A stretch of DNA of 64,000 nucleotides from Indolivaga macrotermitis (GCF_900128985.1 NZ_FQUC01000004.1:1-64000); one strand, 5' to 3'. Positions 28,038 to 36,510 are shown, numbered from the stretch's first letter. Notes: a model not told the origin generated them from the letters alone. Numbers and translations are program-made.

Positions 28038-28934
28038 ATGGCTGCATTCAGTACCTACCGATACCATCTGATGGCTATCTTTACTGTGATTGTTTGGGGT
28101 ACAACCTTCGTTTCTACCAAAGTGCTTATCAACGGCGGGCTTTCGCCTACCGAGATATTCCTGTACCGTTTTGTACTCGCTTATATCGGCATCTGGTTTT
28201 TCTGTCCCCGCAAGTTGTTTGCCAATAACCTGAAGGACGAACTGCTGTTCGCTGCATCGGGCTTATGCGGTGGCGCATTGTATTTTATCTTCGAAAACAC
28301 GGCTCTGGGAATTACTCTGGCGTCGAATGTATCGCTCATCATCTGCACGTCTCCTATATTTACGGCTTTATTATCGTGGCTGATGTACCGGAAAGAACGG
28401 ATGAAAGCATCACTCATGTTCGGTTCTTTAACGGCTTTTCTGGGTGTGGCACTCGTAGTTTTTAACGGAAGTTTTATACTACAGATCAATCCTCTGGGAG
28501 ATATACTTACAATACTTGCGGCTCTTTCGTGGGCTTTTTACGGTATTATATTGCGACAAGTGAACGGGCGCTATTCTACCTTATTTATCACCCGTAAGGT
28601 ATTTATTTACGGTATACTTACAATGCTGCCGTTTTTCGCCATGGACTCGGCAACCTTCACTCCTTCACTGCTGGCAAGCCCTCTAATAGCTGCCAATATT
28701 ATATTTCTGGGTCTGATAGCTTCTCTCCTGTGCTTTGTGACCTGGAATACGGCTGTAAAAGAACTGGGAATCGTACAGACATCAAACTATATTTACCTTG
28801 TACCATTAGTTACACTGTTCACTTCGGCAATAGTGATAGATGAGCAGATCACGTACATTGCCCTTATAGGTACTGTATTTATATTGGCGGGAGTTTATAT
28901 TGCCGAAAAAGGCTTTAGAATAAAAAGAGATTAA
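28038..28934 (+). CDS. EamA/DMT-family transporter 1
   Basis: This inner-membrane exporter of 298 residues has ten hydrophobic segments arranged as two EamA halves of five. The first half begins with the typical FTVIVWGTTFVSTK and the second includes ALSWAFYGI and an ETSNYIYLVPLVT-like stretch. Family members export amino acids, nucleosides or other metabolites; the substrate cannot be named. The open frame starts at a GTG at 28017, but the promoter overlaps it and the ATG at 28038 fits better. Confidence 0.88.
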   Translation: MAAFSTYRYHLMAIFTVIVWGTTFVSTKVLINGGLSPTEIFLYRFVLAYIGIWFFCPRKLFANNLKDELLFAASGLCGGALYFIFENTALGITLASNVSLIICTSPIFTALLSWLMYRKERMKASLMFGSLTAFLGVALVVFNGSFILQINPLGDILTILAALSWAFYGIILRQVNGRYSTLFITRKVFIYGILTMLPFFAMDSATFTPSLLASPLIAANIIFLGLIASLLCFVTWNTAVKELGIVQTSNYIYLVPLVTLFTSAIVIDEQITYIALIGTVFILAGVYIAEKGFRIKRD

Positions 28935-29013
28935 TGATAATCCCGTAACGGAGAGTTTGCGGAGGAAAAGTAGCGGAAAAAGAAAAGGGAGCATTTGACC
29001 GCCCCCGTTTTTC

Positions 29014-29190
29014 TTATTTTTTTGAATCTTCTACAGATACTTTGCGGAATTCTTTCAGTGCTTTTTCGATAGCTAATGAAGATTTTCTTGCGCGGGTTCC
29101 GGCTGCTTTGTTTCCGTTTTCTACTTGAAGAGATGCGTCTTTTGCAAATTCTGCAAAAAGTCCATTTAGGTTGTCTAATAATGCTTTCAT
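29014..29190 (-). CDS. Histone H1-like protein (Hc1 type, 58 aa)
   Basis: This gene encodes 58 residues in a Lys/Ala/Glu-rich helical pattern. The segment LQVENGNKAAGTRARKSS followed by EFRKVSVEDSKK is typical of Bacteroidota histone H1-like (Hc1, chlamydial H1 homologue) proteins. Such proteins bind DNA and are thought to help compact the nucleoid. It stands alone, convergent with the first EamA gene across an 80-bp gap. The GC-rich run before its stop codon has no clear hairpin. Confidence 0.85.
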   Translation of the reverse strand: MKALLDNLNGLFAEFAKDASLQVENGNKAAGTRARKSSLAIEKALKEFRKVSVEDSKK

Positions 29191-29359
29191 ATTCCTTTAA
29201 AAAATTTAAAAATCCGGACAAAGATATATTCTATCCGCATTTGTTCATCATTTTAGGTCAATTATTTTTCACAGGAAAATACTTTTTATTTTTCCGTCAA
29301 GTCTTGACTGATATGCTCACACACGCACAACACGCTTCACAATCATAATAATCAGACAC

Positions 29360-30085
29360 TTAATATAACTTATGGTTGATTGCGGCTTTTCGCGCCTGCG
29401 AATGCTGAAAACGGCGGTTGATAGTATAAATATGCCCTTCTTTCTGAAACAGAGTGCCTGTTTGCTTAAACCAGAACGAGATTCCGTGCTTCACACACAG
29501 CTCTCTGATAGCTAATACCCAGTCGTAATTGCAGACCCGTAGGTTTTGATATCCCGACTCTCCGCCAACTACGACCTGCTCGATCCACGATCCCAGATAG
29601 GGCTGCAGATCGATATACTCCAATATAGGTTCGCAAATAATAATCTTGTGCTTTACGGGGCTGGCTTTATAAATCGGGAGGCGGTAATCAGCCCTGTCCT
29701 GATTTTCGACTGTACAACAGATCGTTACATGGTCATATCCATCGCCCCAGTCATCGGGCAGGCTTACATGCAGCCGATCGATACGTTTCGTTATCATCAG
29801 GAATTTCAGATCCGGACGCTCTTTAATCATACGCCATGCTTCGACACGCCATTGATCAGCGTCTTCAACAAAAAAATCGGAGGTAAAACACGTAGCTACT
29901 TCCGAGCCCGAAGGAATCTTGTATTCGCCGTTACGCTTCTTTTGTACGGGCAGGTCAAAATTCTTGGTTTGTGTAATAACCGAACTGTCTATCCCTCTTT
30001 TGGCATCGCCACGGTAAACATAGCAATTCCTGCATCCTTCGCTCAGTTTATGGCATCCATGCCACGGATTCCAAAGTTTCTGCAT
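29360..30085 (-). CDS. DUF5131 (phage Gp37/Gp68-like) protein
   Basis: This 241-residue protein begins with WNPWHGCHKLSEGCRNCY, where Cys11, Cys18 and Cys21 form a CX6CXXC set. This is followed by the family's DLPVQKKR, TSDFFVEDAD, TKRIDRL and GGESG segments. DUF5131 was first named from phage proteins. The cysteine set and predicted barrel resemble radical-SAM enzymes, but no reaction is established as far as I know. Single copies are common in bacterial chromosomes, so no prophage is implied. A 59-residue gene lies 59 bp upstream on the same strand. Confidence 0.85.
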   Translation of the reverse strand: MQKLWNPWHGCHKLSEGCRNCYVYRGDAKRGIDSSVITQTKNFDLPVQKKRNGEYKIPSGSEVATCFTSDFFVEDADQWRVEAWRMIKERPDLKFLMITKRIDRLHVSLPDDWGDGYDHVTICCTVENQDRADYRLPIYKASPVKHKIIICEPILEYIDLQPYLGSWIEQVVVGGESGYQNLRVCNYDWVLAIRELCVKHGISFWFKQTGTLFQKEGHIYTINRRFQHSQARKAAINHKLY

Positions 30086-30144
30086 TTATGTTTCGGATCT
30101 GTTTTAATTATTGTGACTATACAAATATAACGATATCGGACGAA

Positions 30145-30324
30145 TCAGACTTCACGTACAAATGTACAATCTTTCAGACGATGCAATAAATTAGACTGGT
30201 CGATAAAAACATTTTTGTAATGGTCGCCAAACAGATTGGTGTATTCGGACAGAAACATGGCTTTAACGGCACGTTTGTCTGATACCGTTTTTATAATATA
30301 ATCTCTGCCATGCTTCAGTTTCAT
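30145..30324 (-). CDS. Small protein of unknown function (59 aa)
   Basis: From the ATG at 30324 this gene encodes 59 residues: a basic first third (MKLKHGRDYIIKTVSDKR), a central AMFLSEYTNLFGDHY stretch and an RLKDCTFVREV end. An ATG at 30363 would add 13 hydrophobic residues. A TATCTTTG -7 box at 30336-30329 lies between the two starts, only 4 bp before the second ATG. Either transcription starts at or next to the shorter ATG, or the box is chance. It is upstream of the DUF5131 gene and possibly cotranscribed with it. Confidence 0.55.
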   Translation of the reverse strand: MKLKHGRDYIIKTVSDKRAVKAMFLSEYTNLFGDHYKNVFIDQSNLLHRLKDCTFVREV

Positions 30325-30328
30325 TCTA

Positions 30329-30336
30329 CAAAGATA
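30329..30336 (-). promoter_or_regulatory. -7 box immediately before a start codon
   Basis: TATCTTTG on the minus strand ends 4 bp before the ATG at 30324. If used, it would make a leaderless or nearly leaderless transcript. Confidence 0.3.
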
Positions 30337-30508
30337 GAAAAAGTAGATTAATGAAAAGGGCATTCAGAACCACTTTCATCGGGTTTATTATTACTATTAT
30401 TTTATCCTGACTTTCCTTTTTCTCAACAAAAAAGACTAAATTCACATTGTTACAAACAGATAGAGCTTCCGGTTTTTCGTTCCTATACTCCGAAAATATA
30501 TTATCGAA

Positions 30509-30706
30509 ATGGGCATATTGGTATTTATAGGCATCATACTATTTTTTTTCTTCGGCATAGTGATTTCGATGACGGGTTACTGCATTGCATCGCTCCTGAA
30601 GAAAAACAAAGCCGCCAATATATTTTATATTTCAGGAATGACTCTACTCGGTATATTATTAATGATGATGATACTGATATCGGTATACAGGCAGATTTTT
30701 AAATGA
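30509..30706 (+). CDS. Small membrane protein (65 aa)
   Basis: This 65-residue protein consists of two hydrophobic segments (about 3-27 and 38-60) joined by a basic loop (LLKKNKAAN). It has no recognisable family. Start and length are uncertain because nothing else fixes the reading frame, but amphipathic spacing and codon pattern look coding. It lies upstream of a 425-bp stretch without an annotated gene. Confidence 0.5.
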   Translation: MGILVFIGIILFFFFGIVISMTGYCIASLLKKNKAANIFYISGMTLLGILLMMMILISVYRQIFK

Positions 30707-31131
30707 ACGGGTATGTATCGGGTTCTTTATTATTTCACAAAAAAAGAGCTTCCGTTATTACCGAAAGCTCTATTGCAAAAATTCCCTAATACATTTCAAT
30801 GATCTGATTGGTTTGCCTTATCATTATTATAGCGTTATAGTACATAAACAATCATGCTCTCATTTTTGTTTAAAATCAGTCCCGTTAAAAAATTAATCCT
30901 CTACCTATAACTATCTATAAACAAGATCATCAAAACATATATAACAAAGATATCATACTGTTCTATTATAACATATAATATTTTTCTAACTTATTTTTCC
31001 TGATTAAAAAATTAATGCTTTTCGAGTTTACTTTTTTATTACCGGAAAGTATCGAAAAACATCTTTTTTCTATCAGCTAGAACAAATTAATTTCGTAATT
31101 TTATACTACAAACTTTAAAATATATAGCCTT
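30707..31131. other. AT-rich intergenic stretch with a minus-strand hairpin terminator
   Basis: No open frame of interest is seen. A hairpin at 30745-30771 (AGAGCTT/AAGCTCT with extra pairs) has a run of T only in the minus-strand direction, although no minus-strand gene ends there. A TATCTTTG box on the minus strand at 30952-30945 lies upstream of it. Together they could bound a transcript of about 190 bases. Confidence 0.35.
30745..30771 (-). terminator. Minus-strand hairpin terminator
   Basis: AGAGCTT (30745-30751) pairs with AAGCTCT (30765-30771), with CCG/CGG extending the stem. Read on the minus strand it is followed by seven T, but on the plus strand by a poor tail. Confidence 0.55.
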
Positions 31132-31440
31132 ATGGACTCTGAAAAGCTATCGAAACAGTACATCGAAGATTACAATCAACTTGTAGATAAGTACAAGAAC
31201 TCCGAAATAAAAAAGGTTGTTGCAGGTATCAACGAAGCCATTCATACCGGAGATAAGCAGAAGGTCGAAGAATGTTATCTCAAGATTCAGACATGGAACT
31301 TTGATGTTGCCGACCTCGAAAACAGGCGGGTAGCGCTTAATGCGCAATTCAGGCATCTGCATCTGCCCTCGGTACAAATGTTTACTATCATATATGATGG
31401 TATCGTCAAGTATTGGAAATTCAATACCGACATCGAATAA
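31132..31440 (+). CDS. Hypothetical protein (102 aa)
   Basis: This 102-residue soluble, mostly helical and charged protein has no signal peptide or membrane segment. The first half has alternating Lys/Glu/Gln heptad-like spacing (SKQYIEDYNQLVDKYKN), suggesting a helical hairpin. The second half is more hydrophobic (SVQMFTIIYDGIVKYW). I do not recognise it. The ATG at 31132 follows an AT-rich region. The gene is 112 bp from the promoter of the second EamA gene. Confidence 0.65.
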   Translation: MDSEKLSKQYIEDYNQLVDKYKNSEIKKVVAGINEAIHTGDKQKVEECYLKIQTWNFDVADLENRRVALNAQFRHLHLPSVQMFTIIYDGIVKYWKFNTDIE

Positions 31441-31552
31441 TACCTGTTCGGGCAAGATTGTAAATCAGATTATTACAGATAAAACCAACACCCAGCTGTT
31501 AGGCTTAGATTGTCTCGTACCTGCCAAATCTGAAAAAAAGAATAAATAAAAA

Positions 31553-31584
31553 TTTGGCAATTCCGACAATATGATATAATTTTG
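31553..31584 (+). promoter_or_regulatory. Promoter of the second EamA gene and its leader
   Basis: TTTG at 31553-31556 and TAATTTTG at 31577-31584, spaced by 20 bases, match both Bacteroidota elements fully. The start should be near 31591, giving a 5' leader of about 127 bases. Confidence 0.65.
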
Positions 31585-31590
31585 CAGCTC

Positions 31591-31685
31591 AGATAAGGTT
31601 ATCTATAGTTTATATCCCAACATTAGGGAAGAGAATCGGGGATATAGGCTACCTTTTGTAAATACTTCCTTTTACATACCCTAAT
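31591..31685 (+). ncRNA. Structured 5' leader with pseudoknot pairing
   Basis: Four pairings are visible. AGATA/TATCT (31591-31595 with 31600-31604) forms a hairpin at the predicted start. TATATCCC (31611-31618) pairs with GGGATATA (31639-31646) over 8 bp. TGTAAA (31657-31662) pairs with TTTACA (31671-31676). ATTAGGG (31622-31628), inside the loop of the second stem, pairs with CCCTAAT (31679-31685), which makes a pseudoknot. This is riboswitch-like architecture, but I cannot match it to a known class. It precedes an EamA transporter. Confidence 0.45.
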
Positions 31686-31717
31686 AGTTTAATGTAAAAA
31701 CTTAAATTATTTGAGTT

Positions 31718-32611
31718 ATGAAGAAAAGTAGAATTTACTTGGCTCTTTTGGTCATGGGTACAGCTTTCTGGGGAATATCGTTCCCTTTGGTTAAAGACGG
31801 GTTGAATGTGGTTCACCCATACTCTTTCCTGCTGTACAGGTTTATCCTTGCCGCACTGGTATTATCCATCTTATTTTTCAATCAGTTAAAACGAATCAAC
31901 TTACAGACCGTCAAATACGGTATGTTGGTAGGTGTACCCCTATTCGTAGCTATACTATTGCAGACGATAGGGTTACAATACACCTCATCGTCTAATGCCT
32001 CCTTTATTTCGGGAATGGATGTAATGCTGATTCCGATCCTCAAGATGTTTATTTTCAAAAAATCGGTAAAACCCCAAATATGGATAGCGTGCAGCATAGC
32101 CCTTGCCGGACTGTATATTATCGCCATGAATTCGGGCAGTAACGGGTTCAATCAGGGAGATTTGTATGTGCTGGCAGGTGCTGTAGCCTTTGGTTGTTAT
32201 GTACTGCTGGTAGGCAAATACAATACCAAGGCCGACACTATCTCGATGGTTATTGTACAATTGTATACCTGTGCGGTAGCATATGCAGTATTGGTAATCA
32301 GCACTTTGGGAACCGAACAATTGATATTGCCTGCTGACACATCGGTATGGAAAGCTGTGTTGTTTACCGGAATTCTGGCTACTGCCTATATGTATGGGAT
32401 ACAAAATGTTTCGCAAAAATTTATTGAGGAAGAAAAGGTTGCCCTGACTTATCTCTGCGAACCTATATTTGCTGTGATTGCGGCTTACTTCCTTATACAA
32501 GAAAGCATTACCGTATATACGGTTATCGGCGGATTGTGTATTCTGTCGGCAATGTTTATTTCGGAATACAACTTCAAGAAAAGGTTACGCGTCAAAAACG
32601 TTCACGAATAA
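31718..32611 (+). CDS. EamA/DMT-family transporter 2
   Basis: This inner-membrane exporter of 297 residues has ten hydrophobic segments in two EamA repeats: FWGISFPLVKDG near 17-28 and a second half with ALTYLCEPIFAVIAAYFLIQE near 246-266. The C-terminus is basic and cytoplasmic. It differs clearly from the first EamA protein. The gene has its own strong promoter, a leader of about 127 bases with pseudoknot pairing, and its own terminator, so its expression is probably controlled through the leader. The substrate may be the leader's ligand, but this is inference. Confidence 0.9.
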   Translation: MKKSRIYLALLVMGTAFWGISFPLVKDGLNVVHPYSFLLYRFILAALVLSILFFNQLKRINLQTVKYGMLVGVPLFVAILLQTIGLQYTSSSNASFISGMDVMLIPILKMFIFKKSVKPQIWIACSIALAGLYIIAMNSGSNGFNQGDLYVLAGAVAFGCYVLLVGKYNTKADTISMVIVQLYTCAVAYAVLVISTLGTEQLILPADTSVWKAVLFTGILATAYMYGIQNVSQKFIEEEKVALTYLCEPIFAVIAAYFLIQESITVYTVIGGLCILSAMFISEYNFKKRLRVKNVHE

Positions 32612-32666
32612 ATAATCGTCATAAAGAGAAAAAGGTCTTCGGACCCTCTTAATTTTTTCACGGGAG

Positions 32667-32703
32667 AAAACGTACGGTCTTTTACAGATCGTACGTTTTT
32701 ATC
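32667..32703 (+). terminator. Terminator of the second EamA gene
   Basis: AAAACGTACGGTC (32667-32679) pairs with GATCGTACGTTTT (32687-32699) with one G-T, followed by a T tail. Confidence 0.85.
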
Positions 32704-32774
32704 TGTAAGAGAACAATTTACATTTTTTCGTATATTTTTTCGCTCATATCTTATTTCGAAAACAAAATATGTAG

Positions 32775-32782
32775 TATTTTTG
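32775..32782 (+). promoter_or_regulatory. -7 box of the tRNA-Leu gene
   Basis: TATTTTTG matches TAnnTTTG about 20 bp before the tRNA. The -33 is a weak TTTC at 32754-32757. Confidence 0.45.
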
Positions 32783-32802
32783 TGATGCCTAAAGAGTAAT
32801 AA

Positions 32803-32886
32803 GCGCGCGTGGTGGAATTGGTAGACACGCTACTCTCAGAAGGTAGTGCCCGTTCGGGTGTGTGAGTTCAAATCTCGTCGCGCGCA
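32803..32886 (+). tRNA. tRNA-Leu (anticodon CAG)
   Basis: This is an 84-base class II tRNA. Acceptor GCGCGCG pairs with CGCGCGC; the anticodon loop CTCAGAA reads CAG; a long variable arm (TGCCCGTTCGGGTG) is present; and the T loop TTCAAAT is closed by a 5-bp stem. No CCA is encoded. It decodes CUG. Confidence 0.95.
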
Positions 32887-32890
32887 CAAA

Positions 32891-32925
32891 GAAGACTTTC
32901 AAGTAATTTGGAGGTCTTTTTTTAT
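32891..32925 (+). terminator. Terminator of tRNA-Leu
   Basis: AAGAC (32892-32896) pairs with GTCTT (32914-32918), with partial pairing inside, and is followed by a run of T. Confidence 0.6.
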
Positions 32926-33019
32926 TTTAATTTCTCGGGAGGAACAACCTTTTATTTTTAATTACTTATTTTTACCGGAGAACCTTTTTGTTACCGGTCT
33001 TCATCTATAATTAGATATC

Positions 33020-33670
33020 ATGAAAAAATATACACTTTTGACCTTACTCTTCCTTTTATGTGTAAATGTTTGCTATCCGCAATACTCTCTAAAAGAGGAT
33101 ATGGAGAAATATTTCACTCTTGATCAGATAAACGAATACAACAGGCACCTCGAAGATCTGGAAACCCAGATAGAACATTCCGAATCGAAAGAACCGTATT
33201 CTTCATTCCATTACTATCTCTACTCTAAATTGACCGAGATAAATAACCTGAAGAGTGATAATCCCTCATTAGAACTGGTAGCTGCCCGGATATACTCACT
33301 GATAGCCGGTTACGACCGCGAATACCCTGCAATATATAATAACTTGGGCTGTGTTTTGTTCCGCTTCGCGAAGTTTACAAATGACTTTACCGATTATAAT
33401 GAAGAGATCAAACAATTGCTTTTCAAATCAGAAGAAATGAGCAATCAGATAGCAGCATATAATCTTGCCTGCTATTATTCATTTATAAACCGGAAAGAAG
33501 AAAGCCTGAAATGGCTCAGACTAATGGCGAGTAAATCTTATAATAAACCAACAACTACGATAGACAGAGAGATGCTTGAAAATGATTCTGACTTTAATAA
33601 TATCAAGTACGAACCCGAATTCGGCGAGTTTCTGGAAAAATATTACTCTCATGCTTCAGTTTCTGATTAA
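33020..33670 (+). CDS. Secreted TPR-like protein
   Basis: This 216-residue protein has a cleavable signal peptide (basic MKKY, hydrophobic core, cleavage near residue 20). The mature part is helical. Residues about 95-195 carry two tetratricopeptide-like units (YPAIYNNLGCVLFRFA and AAYNLACYYSFINRKEESLKWL), followed by a DREMLENDSDFNNIKYEPEF stretch typical of TPR end-of-group domains. The Leu-Ala-Cys-Tyr-Tyr pattern supports that. The function is unknown. It stands alone between the tRNA-Leu terminator and a gene-poor stretch. Confidence 0.7.
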   Translation: MKKYTLLTLLFLLCVNVCYPQYSLKEDMEKYFTLDQINEYNRHLEDLETQIEHSESKEPYSSFHYYLYSKLTEINNLKSDNPSLELVAARIYSLIAGYDREYPAIYNNLGCVLFRFAKFTNDFTDYNEEIKQLLFKSEEMSNQIAAYNLACYYSFINRKEESLKWLRLMASKSYNKPTTTIDREMLENDSDFNNIKYEPEFGEFLEKYYSHASVSD

Positions 33671-33985
33671 GTAGGCTGACACCTTAAACTTCCTGAAAAA
33701 CTAATCTTTTTTCGTTTTACTAATTAGTTTACAGCCTCTTTTGTCAAAAATATTAGATTTCGATTATAAGCAGACCAATTGTATTTTGGTAACTTTACAT
33801 TAGTATTAAATCATGTATGATACAAGGATTTATTTACTGAATAACGAGACTCAATTACATTTAATTTATAGCTAATTAGTAAAGAAGAAGTTGAAAATAT
33901 TTTTTTTTGGCTTCTTTTTTATTGTAAACGAACTTTATCTACCCTACATTGTTAGAATAGTGTAACTATTTTAATTCTCATAGAA
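33671..33985. other. Gene-poor AT-rich stretch
   Basis: I see no coding frame here. A hairpin of AAAGAAG (33881-33887) with CTTCTTT (33911-33917) and a T tail could end transcription from the left. A degenerate promoter (ATTG at 33921-33924, TACATTGT at 33945-33952) may serve the small gene that follows. Confidence 0.35.
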
Positions 33986-34144
33986 ATGAAGGACTTAGAC
34001 AGAAACGAATATCGCCAGTTTACCGGATATGAAGATGCTCGTAAGCCCGGTTTGAACAGAGAGATCAAAAAGGCAAGCCCTAAAGCTATAAAAGCGGCTT
34101 TGAACAGAATTAATCCTGACGAGAATACGCAGGAACGTGGTTAA
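33986..34144 (+). CDS. Small basic protein (52 aa)
   Basis: This 52-residue gene is rich in Lys, Arg, Asp, Glu and Asn, with the pattern DRNEYRQFTGYEDARKPG, then KKASPKAIKAALNRINPDE. It has no hydrophobic segment. The composition suggests a nucleic-acid- or ribosome-associated protein, but I do not recognise it. The frame is clean between an ATG after an AT-rich region and a TAA, and is followed by a repeat-associated terminator hairpin at 34247. Confidence 0.5.
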   Translation: MKDLDRNEYRQFTGYEDARKPGLNREIKKASPKAIKAALNRINPDENTQERG

Positions 34145-34246
34145 ACTCTGATCCGTCTCTTTTGCCAAGCGGAAGGGCGGATCGAAAAAGAAGATGCTAC
34201 CTATCAACAAATATATATACTTCATCAGAGCTTTATCAAAAGCAAG

Positions 34247-34330
34247 AAAGCCCGTGATATCACATCACAGGCTTTTTTTCTTTAAAAACAACACTTTCTT
34301 TTTGAATTAACACTAATCACTATGGATTTG
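34247..34330 (-). repeat. Dispersed repeat copy R1 with terminator hairpin
   Basis: This is a copy of the window's dispersed repeat in reverse orientation. The palindrome AAAGCCCGTGAT...ATCACAGGCTTT (34247-34275) is followed by a T run that can end the small basic-protein transcript. Next come the shared AAAAACAACACTTT box and CACTAATCACTATGG (34311-34325), which also occurs in R2. Confidence 0.6.
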
Positions 34331-34410
34331 TATTTATATAAACGTATATGTTTCTAAATAGTTCAATTATATATAAAAAATATCATGTTAAAAATTGTAA
34401 ATTATTTTTT

Positions 34411-36510
34411 TTAATTAAAATACGATGCATACCTGTCGCAGTTACTGAAGCACCATCCATCAGTCAGTAATTTATTATTTGTCAGCGAGGTAGCCTCCTT
34501 CACATATTTATCTACCGACTTCGATAATGTAGCTCCCCACAAGTCATACCTATCGTTTTTGAAATTATAATTATTTCCATTGTAATAACGGAGCAATGCC
34601 CAGCATTGTTCATTCGCCATAGATATACCCAGCGCATATCTGTAGGCAGCTTCGGCTTTCATATCACTATTCCGCACTACGGACATAATACGTTCGAGAT
34701 CGAGCATTTGTGTAGCATAACTCAGTTTATAATCACTGATAGGATTTTCGCTCTTATACTTGCCGAAAGGGTCGGCGTAAAAGTATTCGAAAATATTAAG
34801 CGTACGGTCATATCCTTTGCTCACCTTAGACAGGTATTCGACAGCCTTATCGAAACGCAGGATACGCATATATTTAGTACCTATGACCTCGTTGTAATAA
34901 TCGTCGTTCTTATAGCATTTGGCTGCCATAAAGCGTTCCGATGGAGTATTTCCTCCCTTGTTCAGTATTTGTTTGTACTTAATAAGGCTTTCGACGCGAA
35001 CGGTATCCATCATTCCGAATACGTCGGTATAAAAATCGGGGTTCCATTCGCTTCCCTCACCATATCCTACCTTCGGATGCTTTTCCCTGTACCTGATAAG
35101 GGTACGCAGGTACTCGCTGCTCATACCTACTGTCAGTAGAGCCTGTGTATCCCTACCCTTCTTCATATAGCGGGGTGCCATAATGGATACGGTAAGTTTA
35201 CGCAGCATATCGTTATAATAATAGAAGCTGTAATTGTCGAATACCCAGTTGTCGTCATATTCGTTTATAACCCTGTCGGATATATTAGACTCTACCAAGC
35301 CGCAAAGCCACTTGAGATGGGGCAGCATACGGGCATCGAAGGCTGCATCATACGATCCCGTAAGGGCGTCCATCATTACATGAAGTATTTTGATGTTGGT
35401 CTTTACAAGAGGTGTACCAGGCAATTGCTCCGCTTTGGTTATATACTCTTTTGCGAGCTTCACATCATTATCGAGCAGGGTAAGAAAAGCCGCTGCATAT
35501 TGCCACATGGCACGGTTGCCGCACTGCTTATCGGCGGCAGCCTCTAAGGCAAAGTCGCGCAATTCCATATAACGTACCCTGTTGTACCGGAACGAAGTAT
35601 AACCGTATCCCCAATCAGAATCTTCTCTACCGTATTGCTTCTGAAATTCCTCGCTGTAATCACTACCGTCAAAAATATATTCGTTAGCACGGACTTCGGC
35701 TTCACGACAAATGTTCTGCACAAGCAGATCAAGTTCGGGCGAACGGGGATTGTATTTATACAGCACTTTAATACGGTCTATATCCGATTTTGCGGTCTTA
35801 TTGGCACTCCACCAGAAACCTGTAGACACATAATCGCCTTGCGAATAAAGCTGCATAGCCCTGTCGTAATCGCCCCGTTTGAAGTAAATACCGCCTATGT
35901 ACTCGCCACTCATCCGCTTTACTGCCGATTCGGGTGCTTTGGTCAGATACCTGTCCCATATATCGATGCAAAGACTGTCTTCGCCCATAGTGTAGGCTGC
36001 ACGTATAGCCTGTAACATGTAGCGCGAACCAAACTTCGTTCCCTTATAAGCCAATGCCTGATCGACAATGGGTTGAAGATCGTTAAACTCCATATCTTCT
36101 TTGCTCGGGTACCACCACTTATCGTTACGGTGCTCGCGGGTTATTTCGCACCGCTTTGCCAGCATCAGATATTCTACGGCATCGGTATCACGGGTATCTA
36201 TAAGACTTTGTACAAAGCTGTTACGCGACGAATCTTTCCGGGATATGCAACCCAGTATTCCCGACATTTCGTCATAACTGTATTTGTACACTACGTCGTA
36301 TACATCTTCGTACGTGGCTTTTCCCGATACATATTGCTGCCATTCGGTAATATTAGGGTCGGGAGCATCTTTTTGCTCGATGTAATAAAACTTATCGGTC
36401 GTATAGAAGGTGTAATACTCGCTGGGCTTGTAGCTATACGAACCGCACGGAATTGCTTCCAGACTTATTAACGTGAGGCTAACGGCGGCGATATATCCTG
36501 TCAATTTCAT
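34411..36510 (-). CDS. Large secreted TPR-like protein
   Basis: This 699-residue protein has an N-terminal signal sequence and predicted cleavage around residue 20. The mature part begins near a CGSYSYKPSEYYTFY stretch. The rest is helical and aromatic-rich, with scattered TPR-like units (GGIYFKRGDYDRAMQLYSQGDY; FDKAVEYLSKVSKGYDR). I know similar proteins in Bacteroidales only as conserved hypothetical envelope proteins. Its start lies 32 bp inside the DUF3142 gene upstream, so translation is probably coupled and the two likely work together at the cell surface or in the periplasm. Confidence 0.75.
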   Translation of the reverse strand: MKLTGYIAAVSLTLISLEAIPCGSYSYKPSEYYTFYTTDKFYYIEQKDAPDPNITEWQQYVSGKATYEDVYDVVYKYSYDEMSGILGCISRKDSSRNSFVQSLIDTRDTDAVEYLMLAKRCEITREHRNDKWWYPSKEDMEFNDLQPIVDQALAYKGTKFGSRYMLQAIRAAYTMGEDSLCIDIWDRYLTKAPESAVKRMSGEYIGGIYFKRGDYDRAMQLYSQGDYVSTGFWWSANKTAKSDIDRIKVLYKYNPRSPELDLLVQNICREAEVRANEYIFDGSDYSEEFQKQYGREDSDWGYGYTSFRYNRVRYMELRDFALEAAADKQCGNRAMWQYAAAFLTLLDNDVKLAKEYITKAEQLPGTPLVKTNIKILHVMMDALTGSYDAAFDARMLPHLKWLCGLVESNISDRVINEYDDNWVFDNYSFYYYNDMLRKLTVSIMAPRYMKKGRDTQALLTVGMSSEYLRTLIRYREKHPKVGYGEGSEWNPDFYTDVFGMMDTVRVESLIKYKQILNKGGNTPSERFMAAKCYKNDDYYNEVIGTKYMRILRFDKAVEYLSKVSKGYDRTLNIFEYFYADPFGKYKSENPISDYKLSYATQMLDLERIMSVVRNSDMKAEAAYRYALGISMANEQCWALLRYYNGNNYNFKNDRYDLWGATLSKSVDKYVKEATSLTNNKLLTDGWCFSNCDRYASYFN

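Noticed and set aside
29360-30085. Prophage remnant, because DUF5131 is named from phage proteins.
   Set aside because: No other phage genes are near, and single chromosomal DUF5131 genes are common.
31692-31697. An ATG-TAA start-stop in the leader of the second EamA gene.
   Set aside because: Such pairs are common by chance in AT-rich DNA, and no ribosome site supports it.
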